This document shows, piece after piece, positions 50,164 through 61,800 of a stretch of 64,000 bases of DNA. Below the pieces are notes generated by a model. The model worked only from the letters and a program-made list of their open reading frames with translations. It ran no database searches and was not told the DNA's origin. Position 1 is the first letter of the stretch. Each line of letters begins with the position of its first letter. The translations under genes and the position numbers were made by a program. Origin of the DNA: Acanthaster planci. Lineage: Eukaryota; Echinodermata; Asteroidea; Valvatida; Acanthasteridae. The stretch lies in the NCBI RefSeq assembly GCF_001949145.1, contig NW_019091522.1, positions 205,048 to 269,047 on the forward strand. The letters are read 5' to 3'.

Positions 50164-50305
50164 CATGGGACCCGGATGATCACTTTGACGGTTTCACCAT
50201 GGAAACACCGATTACAATTAATTTCCCTAACCCCATATTAAACCTTCCTTATTTAGTAGCTACACCGTGAAGCTAAAGTGTCGCCTGATCATCCGCGGTG
50301 CCATG
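50164..50305. repeat. Imperfect inverted repeat with CATGG...CCATG ends
   Basis: The left arm CATGGGACCCGGATGATCA pairs with the complement of the right arm CATGGCACCGCGGATGATCA. A second block of partial pairing follows inside (CACTTT and GG-TTCAC words). The structure resembles a short MITE. No TSD is identified. Confidence 0.5.
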
Positions 50306-50655
50306 ACTTTCCCATTGGTATATGCAATGATCTCCATAACAAGTTACTTTGCGTTCAAAGCACCTAAAGATCAATAATAACTTCAACAAACTTGAAAGTT
50401 TACAAGGCTGATAAGATCAACAGTTGCTTCAGACAAAATAAAGATTCAGATTTGCAACATCACCAGCTCTCACCCCATATTTCACAAAGTATGTTCCTCG
50501 GTATGCTTTTCCAAAATACCTTAGTGCAAAGTGGGGCGGGCTAAATATTCTCCAGAACACCTTTCATTTTCACAAACTTGCTTTTTAATACGGCAAACCT
50601 CAATTGGCCTGCTACACCCTAAAGCCAATGTTGGCACATATTAAAAGTATTCAGA

Positions 50656-51900
50656 GATACCGTAATGTCAGTAAAATGTCTCTGGACTGGACTTTGTGCG
50701 CAGTGTCTTGCATTTGTCGTTGAACAGGGGGGCGCAAATGTGTCGAAGCGTGTCATTACCTATGAGCCTTTTATATGTATTTCTATTTCTTCAATGCTCC
50801 TTTGGTCTACGATTCATTGGGCCACTTCCCGCGCAAAGTGAGTTCCCTCTAGTCTGAACATCGTGCAGATCTGGAGATTGTGAGGTAATGGGAGAGGATA
50901 CATGTTCCTCTCTCCATTACAAAAAGTTTGACGTTAAAATTCGTTTTATATTACTGAAAAAGAAAGAAGGCAGAAGTTGGTGTTTTGCACTGTAATAAAA
51001 GCGCCTATATTTTAAACACTTTCTGAATCGACTTTTAAAACACATTTCGCTCCTGACATGTTTATACTTTTACACCGACATCCAGTTAGGAATGTGTTTG
51101 AATGCTACAAGCGGATTGCATAAAAGCTAAGAGTATACCGCTGAAATTAAGCGTAGGCCCTATATAGCATTCAAAAAGAGTGGGTATAAAAAGAGATTAA
51201 ACTCCAGACACTGTTTGACAGTGTACTGCTCTCTATTTCTTCAATAACTCCCTTCAAAATGACTATACGTTCAACTGGGCCTCTTCCTGCGCGCTGCAGT
51301 TGGGCTCCTATATTTGAGCACAAAAAATCTAAGAATTATCTAGATCTGGAGGTTGTGGTGTCATCAGAAGGGTACATGTTCCTGCTTCCATTGCACATAG
51401 GACATGTCCGTATTTTTTGTTATTTCTACATGAACTATTCAAGAAATAAGGCACGTAATTACACTGCTTCTGTTTCTTCAGCCAGCCAGCTTATAAAGAT
51501 TGGTATACACTATAATGTGAGAAAAATTACACTGGACTGAACGTTTGCACGCAGTGTTCTTCTTTCGCTGTTGAAAAGAGGGACGTTGTTTTCAGCTCTG
51601 ATCGCTCCTATCCTAATACGCCGGGTAAAACGGGGCACCCAACAGACTTCAGCCTGTCGAACTTGGTCGTGCACAGCTGAAATATTCCCCAAAGAAGGCA
51701 AGAGTTGGTGTCATACTGCTTCCTATTTCTTCAATCATGCTACTTTTGTGTATACTTCACTGGGCCACTTCCTGCGTGAAGTCCCTATATTTAAGCATAA
51801 AATCATAAGCATCATTTAATGTCACATTTCTTCCTATTTCTTTAATGATCCCTTTGTCTACGCTTCATGGGCCTCTTTCCACTTCCTACTGAACTTTCCA
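50656..51900 (+). repeat. Degenerate tandem array, units of about 450-490 bp
   Basis: The phrase CTATTTCTTCAAT followed by a sequence like CTTCACTGGGCCACTTCCTG recurs at about 50780, 51232, 51722 and (shorter) 51832. A second phrase, CTGGACTG followed by TTTG-GCGCAGTGT, recurs at about 50690 and 51530. These give two or three old direct units. No coding potential is seen. Confidence 0.6.
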
Positions 51901-52128
51901 AGAATTAAGATCTTACACAATAATGTAATTACTAACTTACTATCCATTGATATCGACGTCTCCAGCTAACTCCACCCATTTAGCGGGTGCATGCCGCGCA
52001 AAGCGCGCGCCTCTAGTACAGTGTACTGTACATGTACAGGTACATGTAAAAGGCGACGTTAAGACGTCTGGCGAATACGTACGGGACGGGAACCAGTCTA
52101 AAAGCGGACCGGCGCGTGACCATTTTTT

Positions 52129-52614
52129 GTTACGTCCCAACTATAGCATAAGTCCCAACTATAGTTGGGACAGTCCCAAGTAGAGTGGTGCTTGAGTTGT
52201 GCTAGTCTTGGCCAGAGACGTCAGTGATTGATAGTTGTTTTATTTCTGTTGAAGAGCGCCCTCGCACAACTAGTTTTTGCTTACTTTCAAACTCTAATTA
52301 TGAGTCGTTGAAGGCGCACTATGCACAGTCTATCGAGCACTAACCTCTTGAAACCAAGACTACGGTTGGGCTGGCCCAACTCTTGTTGACCAATCTCTGT
52401 GGGAAATGTCTCAACTTTATCCACTTGACACAATTGATCTAAAATGTGGCACTTCATCTGTTCATCTAGCCCTATGACCGATCACATGACATTTGTAAAC
52501 AATATGACTTTGGCACATGCCGGGCACGTCATGCACACAGGACCTCTCTGCCGTAGTTGGGTCGGCCCAACTGAAGCACTCTAGTTGGGACTGATGCGAT
52601 AGTTGGGGCGTAAC
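52129..52614. mobile_element. MITE with long terminal inverted repeats, just upstream of CRPPA
   Basis: The first 33 bases, starting GTTACGTCCCAACTATAGCA, match the complement of the last 33, starting GTTACGCCCCAACTATCGCA, at 30 positions. Further internal TAGTTGGG/CCCAACTA palindromes extend the pairing. The 486-bp element has no coding frame. Its right end lies 125 bp before the CRPPA ATG, so it occupies the presumed promoter or 5' UTR. A clear TSD is not visible (flanks ATTTTTT and ATTTGTA). Confidence 0.75.
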
Positions 52615-52738
52615 ATTTGTACTCGTTTCACAGATGCAATAAATTGATGCGCGATGAGAAATATTGTGCGGCCGACCGCGGTTGAAGGCAAGTTCAGGTC
52701 TGAATTGATCCTACCGTCGTTGATTTCATTTATCAGCG
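52615..52738 (+). promoter_or_regulatory. CRPPA 5' UTR/core promoter region with upstream ATGs
   Basis: This is the short interval between the MITE and the CRPPA start. Upstream ATGs at 52647 and 52654 are out of frame with the main ORF. The frame from 52654 runs across the CRPPA start and stops inside exon 1. If transcription starts upstream of them, they would reduce translation of the main ORF. An in-frame TGA at 52721-52723 confirms that the coding frame begins at 52739. Confidence 0.4.
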
Positions 52739-52869
52739 ATGAATTTCCCTACGTTTGCAATTGTTCCAGCGGGTGGTTGTGGACAGAGGGCAGGTGTAGA
52801 TATTCCTAAGCAGTATTGCGACGTGTTAGGCCGACCTCTAATTGTTTACACTCTTGAAGTTTTCCAAAG
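52739..52869 (+). CDS. CRPPA exon 1
   Basis: This exon encodes residues 1-43 and two bases of codon 44. It contains the P-loop-like [10 protein letters not shown] and PKQYC motifs and PLIVYTLE. It ends CAAAG before the donor GTAGGC at 52870. Confidence 0.93.
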
Positions 52870-55800
52870 GTAGGCTACGGCCTAGGCCTAAAACCTAACG
52901 TTACTCTCAGAATTGTGAGGCACTCTGGTGTGCCTCACAGTTCCAAATTTTCCTTGCTTTGTAACGCTATGGGGTTCTGAATGTGCCTCTTTATTCTGTC
53001 ATGTCTGTCTAAAACTGCACCTTTTCTAGCCCCACTACTCACTAGTCAGCTAGTGAGTGTGTAGCCGGCAGTAGTGTGGCACGGATCACTCCCTGTTTAT
53101 CCTTAGCCACACATCCGTCTACGCAATTTCGTGTCGGCCTATTGAACATTCCGGCGCACCCACTTATCGTGGGTGCAATTTCTATTGCACACGAACATGA
53201 TTCTTGACCTTTCCGCTTTCTAAAAAACCATTTATTGAATGATTTCACTCCCGTTATTCAGGTATTTTCTAGTCTTTTTGCCTTTATCCATTCAATCTAA
53301 CGGGCACGCTCTCTCAGTCGCCATCTTTAAAATAAGGTCGTTGAGCATTACGTCACTTGACCCCTCATTGTCTCGACGGCTGTTCCATGTCAAGACATAT
53401 GTAATACACGGACTGAGCGATAAGATACTACATGTACCAATGGGTTCTTCCAAAAGTTTGGCAGCAGTTTAGTTATCTTGTCATGGAATAGCCGTCGAGA
53501 CGATGAGGAGTCAAGTGATGTGATGCTCAACGACCTTATTTTAAAAGATGGCGACTGAGAGAGTGAGCCTGTTAGATTGAAAGGGTAAAGGCAAAAAGAC
53601 TGGAAAATACCTGAATAATGTGAGTGAAATCATTCACGTCGCGATTGAAGAAAACAGCAAGACTGTGCACGCACTTATCCACATGACGATATTGTTAAAC
53701 CTGCTTGGTAGAGTGTCTTCGACTGGTTACTGGAAAGTTTCACTAGAGAGCCAATCTCTTATTGGTCGAGAAGAGTATTGAGCTTTGAAGCTTTTTGTGG
53801 TAAAGGTAGCAGTGTACATGTTGTAGAGATTTGCGGTAGCACCCTGCAAGGATGTGGTTTTGAACCCTCCAGTTCTTTTCAGAACCACACATACTCATAG
53901 AAGAGATATCCTTGCGTGGTGCTACCGCAAACCTCTATAACTAATGGAATAAGACTATTGAAGAGAAAAGGCAAAGCTCATACACTCTGCTGTGTTTGTG
54001 TGTGTCAAGTTGACCATGCATTTATGTTGATGGACATACAGCAAGAAAGAAAGTCACATTTTTTACCGGATTAACTCTTGCAAATGTAACCCCAAATAGG
54101 ATCACGACAGTCAAGGGACATTGCCTCAGTAACACTCTTTTTCCGGGTCGACCTTTATTAATAAAAACAGGGAGGTCCTGCATTAACATTCCCCAGTAAT
54201 ATTTTGTACTTTTGCGTTTGATTTGATGTTCCTTTGGCACTATTGGACTTACTATTGAGCTTACAACTTCAGAGCAAGTTAATTAAAAAAAAAAAGAGAC
54301 AAAGCCTGTGACGGAGACGAAGTTGGGTAGGCCTACATGTACATGTATTCAAGACGGCCTTAAAAAAAATTCTTACCATAAAATCTTAAATGATAAATCT
54401 TAGGCTGGTTCTGCACCAACACAGTTGTTGTGACTTCATATTCACAAGATAGGAATCAGACCATTTTACATTGTCCAACTTATATCCCTTAAAAAAATCC
54501 TCCTGAGCTACAAATCAGGAAAAGAAAATCTTACACTCTATTATTAAATGTTGAAGTCAGTTTAAAATGACAAAAGAGGAGTATTCTTGATTATCGGGAT
54601 GGAAAAAAATGATAGCTGGGAATTGAATGCAGCTCTTAACATTTCATGTAAGCGCTTACAGATTTATGGGGTCATGCTATAGAGGATTTTCAGTCACATG
54701 ATTTTGATGGTCAGCGTTCAGTTGACACAGATATGCGCGGAAACGCAAATGCCTTTGAAGTCTGCCGTATGTGAAATTGCCAATATACATACATGTAGAA
54801 AATACCCAGATTCGAAAATGTATGTGCCTCCACGGATATGGTACACTTCCTGATATACCATTTTGTCAATTGTATTACCTGAAATAGCCCCTGTATTAAA
54901 TGAAAGGCAAGAAGCCTTTTCCTTTGCTGATTGGCGATAAATTGTTTTTAAAAAAATGTGAGTAAATATGTTTTGAGTTCATTTAATGGCAAGTTAGATC
55001 ACAGAAGGGGGCATTTGGCCAAGTGGTTACGGTCTGTGGCTTGCAACCATAGGGTTGGAGGCTTGAATCTAGCTGCTGGCAGTATGGTGTGGCCCTTGAC
55101 AAGTCACTTCATACCTACTTGCCTCTCTCCACCCAGGAGTATGGGTACCGGCATTAGCTAGGGAAGCAACCTGCAATGGACTGGCATCCCATCCAGGGGG
55201 ACAGAAATATTCTCATTCTTTTCATGCCAAGAAAACCAGAGATAAACACCAGCCTAATGAGCCAAATTGGCTCGGACCAGACTTGCTTTAGATCACAGAT
55301 GAATCAATGAAAAGAACCAGTCACAAGATGCTGCACATGCAACTTACCATAGGCCGGCCAGCTTTGCCTGGCACACTTCAGTCTTTTCACACTGGGATCA
55401 CTCATATACTGTGCACTGCATAAACCAAACCAACCTGTAACGGCAACAAATCATGGCTTTCAAGCTAGCCTGACTGCAACCAGGGACTCAGTTGTAGCCT
55501 GCTCGCAAGCAGTCCACTCACTCTGTGGTGGCCATGTGACCACAGAAGGAAAGGTCATGTGACTCCACATAATAAGAAAGCTCAATTGAAAAGATGCCCC
55601 AACTTTGCACTGGTCGTCATGCTGTTGTATACAATGATAGACCAAATGACATGAAAATTTTGCTCCCCGAAGATACAGTGTTGAAGTGGTTTATTGTTTG
55701 TTTATCAATAGAAAAGAAACCCTAAGTAACAACAACATAAAATCTTAGAAAAAAGATACTTCTTGAGCAAAACTACACATCATTAGAATTTACAAAGTGA

Positions 55801-58800
55801 ATAAAAATAACTGCAACTAGACAAATGTGGTTGTGCTGCTTCGGATTCAGAGCCTTTTTTAAACATCATTTGTAGATTTTGTGAGCTATTAAATTCCGAG
55901 AAGAATGAATCTTTTAAATCTGTGTCATCTTGACGTTTTTCAGGTGACTTGCCACTTGACGACATCAACAACACTTCATGTGAAATATGGTGTATAATGC
56001 ATGTACATGTACATGCACTTCGTCTTCTAGCTGCTTGCAAAATTCACTTTTAATCAGGTGTGTACTCTCGAGATAGGGTACATTGAAAGGTGTACCTGTA
56101 ACGTCACGTGAGTTGTCAATTGGTGACATCATCACATGATATAAATGTTCACCTATATCCCTCCCCTTTTTAGCTATCTGCAAAATTGGAACACAGTTGA
56201 TCCTGTAAAGTTCAGAAGATGCAGTGCTTTGAAGGTGCACGTTACCTAAATTCAAAGTCAAATTTTAAAACAACCTTTATTTCCATACTTTCATTAAAAT
56301 ACGAATCAAGAATACACGTAAAATAAATAAATACGAGCCATGAATACAATGTAATATAATAAGAGAAAATAGAGAAAACTTGAAAAGATAGAAAAAAAAG
56401 TATGGAGCTGTTCATATAAGCGGGGGCTTGTAGAGAACAGCCTGTAGACAAGACAATTGGACTAGGGACAAAAACACTGAAACAGACAAGAGAACACGCG
56501 ACAAACAGTGAAGACTAGACTGGACATCCAAAACAGAAGTAAAGAGTTGAAAGGGGTAAAAATGAGCAGTAACAGGAATAGATACAGAAGTAAAGGTGAG
56601 ATAAAGAATAAAGTAAAGGAAGACATTGTCTAAGGATGGGAAGCTTTGTAACATTGTGAGAGGAGAGCTCTTTGGTAGGAGGACTTGAAGCAGCTAACGG
56701 ATGGCATTGTTCTGATTACCCTATCAGTGGTGTTCCACAGACCATAGAAGCAAAGAGTAGAACTTGAGTACAGGGTGTGGGTGAATGAAACATACAAAGT
56801 GTGACGGGATCTGGTGGAATAACCATGCGTATCATGGATTAAAGAAAAGAAAGAAGAGAAGCTGGTGGGCGGAAGATTCTGTGTGAATTTGTACATAAAG
56901 ATACCGGTACCAGTGAGATATTTATTTAAGTCGTGAATAGTAAGAGTATGTAACCTTGCAAATTGAGGTGCAGAGTGCTCCTGATGGTGTGATAGAGTGC
57001 AGATAAAGATAGCTCGCTTTTGAGTGATGTACAGTGATTTATAGAGAATATAGCTTTGTGTTAGATGTATGCGACCAGACAATATTGCAATAATTTAAGT
57101 AAAGTAAGACACGGGAATTATAAAGAAGAACTAAGCATTTGGGAAGTAGAAAGAGACGAAGTTTAGACAATACGCCTGTGTTGCGAGAAACAATATTAGT
57201 AATAGAAAAGATGTGCTCTGCCCAAGTGAGTTTATGGTCGACAAAGACACCTAAGAATTTCGCCAAATCAACCCTTGTGATGGGAATACCGTCGATCTTT
57301 ACCATAGGTAAGTCAGTGTTTTGGGAACAAGCAGCCTTGCTGAAGAAGATGAAGCCTATCACCTGAAGTCGTAATCGTCCATGATACCAATTTTGTACTG
57401 TAACACTTCCCTTTTTATCAATGGCAAGTGCAAAGTGTCAACCAAATTGGAAATGTATTTCATGAGATATAGGGTGTTAAAAGATGTGATGCACCTAATA
57501 ATGTCACATGACTTGTCAACTGATGACATTATCATCACATCAGTTCAACTGTCATTTTTGGAGGGCCTTGAAAAACGATTTTTTTTTTTTCCGAAGAAGT
57601 ACATATACATTGTAAAGAATGCCAAAGAAAGAAAGTGAAAAAATCACGAATTAGGTTGTGACATCATCATGATATCACTTTTTTTTCAAATGTAACATAA
57701 CCCTGTTTTCATTCATACCATAGAGCTACCCGGTATACGTGTAGCTCTACACTCCATACAATTCTAAGCTTTGTTAGACTTGATATTGAGAGGTTGGGCT
57801 GTAAAGAATTCAACTATGCATGTCATGTGATCTTAACTGATCTTAAATAAATTGTTCGGTGAGAAATTTATAAGAAAAGATTTGTTCAGATCAGAACAGT
57901 ACTCTCTACGGACCACTTATTGTACCCTCAAGGTAAGATTTTGACATGCAGGTAAATGCTAGGCTGATCAGAGGTTCAAATGTTGACCTTCAGCTCAGTT
58001 ATTTCAATGTACCAAGGAAGTTTATGTTCAGCTAGGCAAGGCATTGTGCACAGGAAAATTATCAGAAGGTTACACAGAGGGAGCCAGGATTATGTTGACT
58101 CTACATTCATGCTGAAGTCAAACAAAACAGGATTAAATTCACAAACAGACTTCAAAGTAGAGCATACATGTGTTTTTAGCAATTATTAGCATTGAAAATA
58201 CTCAAGATAACATGTACCTGTTGAACACAATGGTACAAATGCTTATAAAGTCATGTAGTCTTTTACCAAGGTCAAGGTTTCTCTACATTCAATTTTTTTT
58301 GTAATGATATTAATAAAAATGTGAATACTGGCTTCCCTAAATCAAATTGTGAAACTTTCAACTGTGACAACTGCCCTTTTTACCCCAGCTTGTGAGTGGC
58401 ATCTTCCAGGTCATCTCTGCTTGGCTGATGTCCAATCAAGAAGAGAGACTATCAGTTACAATCTGCTTCTACTGGGTATTAATGCATGTATTGGCTTCAA
58501 AAATAATAAATAAACCATGTTGTCAATAACTGTAGACTTTACCGCAGTACTTTCAAGTTACGATGAATTATGGGTTGATTTATTGAGTTGCTTAATAAGT
58601 TGCATTGAGCAGCATATCGCAGAAAGGTTTTTCCTTGGATTGTTTCTGAACATTGGGAAAATGTCTCAGCAGATTTATGAGAAGTTTTTCTGAAGTAATT
58701 CATGCAAATGTAATAACACTGAAAAGAATATAAAGTAAATATAGGGCCATGCGACTCAATGTAATCTGTCAATCTGTACAATCACTCGATCTTTACCTGA

Positions 58801-61800
58801 TCAGTTTATCTCATTGCATGATATGCCCATAATTCTGTCATCAGCAAATGCCCATTTTTAAATAGATTACGGTTTTGGAAGACTGATTGCACCAGCAAGG
58901 AAGTTAAGATTGAAGTTTCATACAGGCTCAACTCACAAAACAATCTGATTGCGTATTCATGCAGATTGTGCAACACACCTAATTACATGTAAAATATTCA
59001 CCCCTATTGAGGGTAGACAATTTAGAGTAAAAATTAATGTTATTATTATTATTGAAATTAATTATGACAACTGCCATATCAACAACATGGACATCTTAAT
59101 GAACATCACACCTGAGTCTTTTCTTAAATGTGTTCATAGGCATACATGTCATCTATAATCACAGTATGACCCGCATGCATGTCAGTTCTGCCTCAGAGTG
59201 TGAACAAATGTAAACATGATACATGCATATGGTGAAGCTTACATGTCATGAGTTGAATTTGTACAGGATTATCAAGTTGATCTATGAGCTGGCATCACCA
59301 CATTACATGTCCAGTTTGTATAGGTAATCGCTAAAAGCTGCATCTCCCCTTTTACAGGATTAAAACAATGACAAATTCAGGCTGAAAAGACACCTACTAA
59401 AACAGCACACCATATTATATTCATACAGAGGCGTTACTCTCACTTACCAGAGCAAGTCAGAGACATTTGTTTGGGCTACCTTTTAAGTCTGTTGTCATGG
59501 ATATGGACGCATACTACTTGACCACACACGATAAATTAGAAGGCCAGCATCACATCGAAGCTAAGCCTAGAAAACATTTTGGCATAGGCTGCTGATATAT
59601 GAATCACGTTGTTAACATACACATTTTGGCATGGGCTGCTGATATATGAATCACATTGTGAACATACACATTTGGGAAAAGTCGCTTAATCATGCCCAAA
59701 TGATTCCCACAGTCACTAGGACTAGTCCTTGTTTTATGCTTGGACTGCAGATGCTGGAACTAACACAAACTGTGCGACACAGGGCATTTTCCTAACTTGT
59801 GCCCTGGTAGAGGCCGCAAGTATGTACATGTGTAGTGTGCGCCAAATTGAGGGCAAAGGTCACCGTGTACACAAATTATAATATATCAAACGATCATACT
59901 TGTAAATAGTGCTCTTAAATGCAAGTACATGTAGTACTAATCTGCACATATATTTGAAATTGGTGAATTGAAATTTACAGTTTTCAGCAGAATTTGAAAG
60001 TAATTGGACTTGATTAAGTTCCAGATATTGACAGGAAGTAGCAGTATGCTTGCAAATTGGTACACATATAAATCATGAAAAACTAATAACAGATCAATGA
60101 ATAAGGTCATGATGACATCACTTTAGAAATGCAATCAGGGATTGACTATTAACGTACTGAGTGACTTTCATAACGATCAGACATTGCCTATATGTAGAAT
60201 TAAAACTCTACTTTATGGTGACGTCATCATGACGTCACATGATTTTCCAACAAATGGATATCTAATAGACCTGGAGATCTAGCAAAAAGAATTTTGAAAA
60301 AGTTGTTTTGTTCAGGAGATATGTCGAAAAGAATGTCAAAATGAGAAAAATTTAAAAATCGTCAAAAATCAGGTGGGGACTTCATCATGACGTAACTCAA
60401 ATTTTCACAACACATTTGGATTTGTTTGTGTGCAAAATTTCAACCCACTGGGACAAATGGTCCAAAGATACAAGCCTGAAAAGAATTCAACTTTGTGGGT
60501 TTGTCAAGTGACAAGTAATGATGTCATCATGACGAATATCTTCTTGGGCCATCCTTGGGTGGTGGTCTAAGTATATGTCAAGTTTGAGGGCAATTACTCA
60601 TACTAAAGTGCTATGGTGGAAGGATTACTGAATCGAAAAACACCAAAAAACCAGGTATTGTTAAAAACTGGATTTTTTCTTAATCACGATGTCAATATTC
60701 CCTGGGATATTCCTTTTTTTATCAGGGTCAGTGACCTAAAAGCCTGTCTCTCTTAATCCTATTAACACCAACTAGTGTATGTTGGAGAGGTTCTTTATGC
60801 CGAAAAATCTGGTCTTCTGACGCTGGTCATCTTTTGACTTTGAATCACCCTAACCCCTATCCTCCCACCATGTGCATTGATGTGTATAAAGGGGTATTGC
60901 ACAATCATGCATTTTTCACTCTCTCAATCCCAACGTATTCTCAAAAAACCACTGCAGACCGCCTGTGACATTGTTTATTGTAAGAATTGTAGAAAAAATG
61001 AGGCATTTTGAGGGTATTCTGTTCCTGTCTATTGAAAAGTGTCCTCTACTTCACCATCGCGAACCAGAGAATGAAAACAATAGCTACGTCAGCAGTGTAG
61101 CTGAAGCAGCTAAAAACGTACCATCACAGAGCGAGTTGATTTTGATTGTGTATGTCATGTGAAGGCTTGGTATGACTCCTTGACTTGGGAAGTTTCGTTA
61201 GCTTTAAATTTGGAGAACTCAAATTTAAGCCATTCCCCAAGGTTCAAGTTTTACTGCATTTTATTTCACACTTAGAAACTTAGAAATAAAAATTTTCAGT
61301 TGCAAAGTACTAAAAGTCAAAAGTAGTCCTGTGCAGTTCTAGTTCCTGAACCCAGGCAGTGAGCGTGCCAATGCAGCGCTCAATCCAGCAACTTGGAAGT
61401 AAAGTGGATGATATATCAGAGTGAATATTCTTAACTACCATGTTTTGTTATCATTTTAAAAATAATTACGAGTACCCACCCATCACAGGAATTGGGTTTC
61501 TGGTTCTGGTTCTACCTGGTAAATGCACACCACTGTTCAATACCACTCACTAAACTGCACTAAATCAGCAGTCAATTCTGCTGTGACGCCAAACAGCCAT
61601 CAGTATTTCAATGATTGTTAAATCTGCCAACACTAAGAATCTGTCAGAAATCTGAACACCCATTTAACCAGCCCATAAAAAACAAGCAGCCACTTGAGAG
61701 ATTTACACTTGCACTGTACATGTACGTGTACACATATGCATATATGTAATAGCTGCCATTTTGACATAGCAAATCTGTAGTTCCCTCATTTTCTGCAAAT

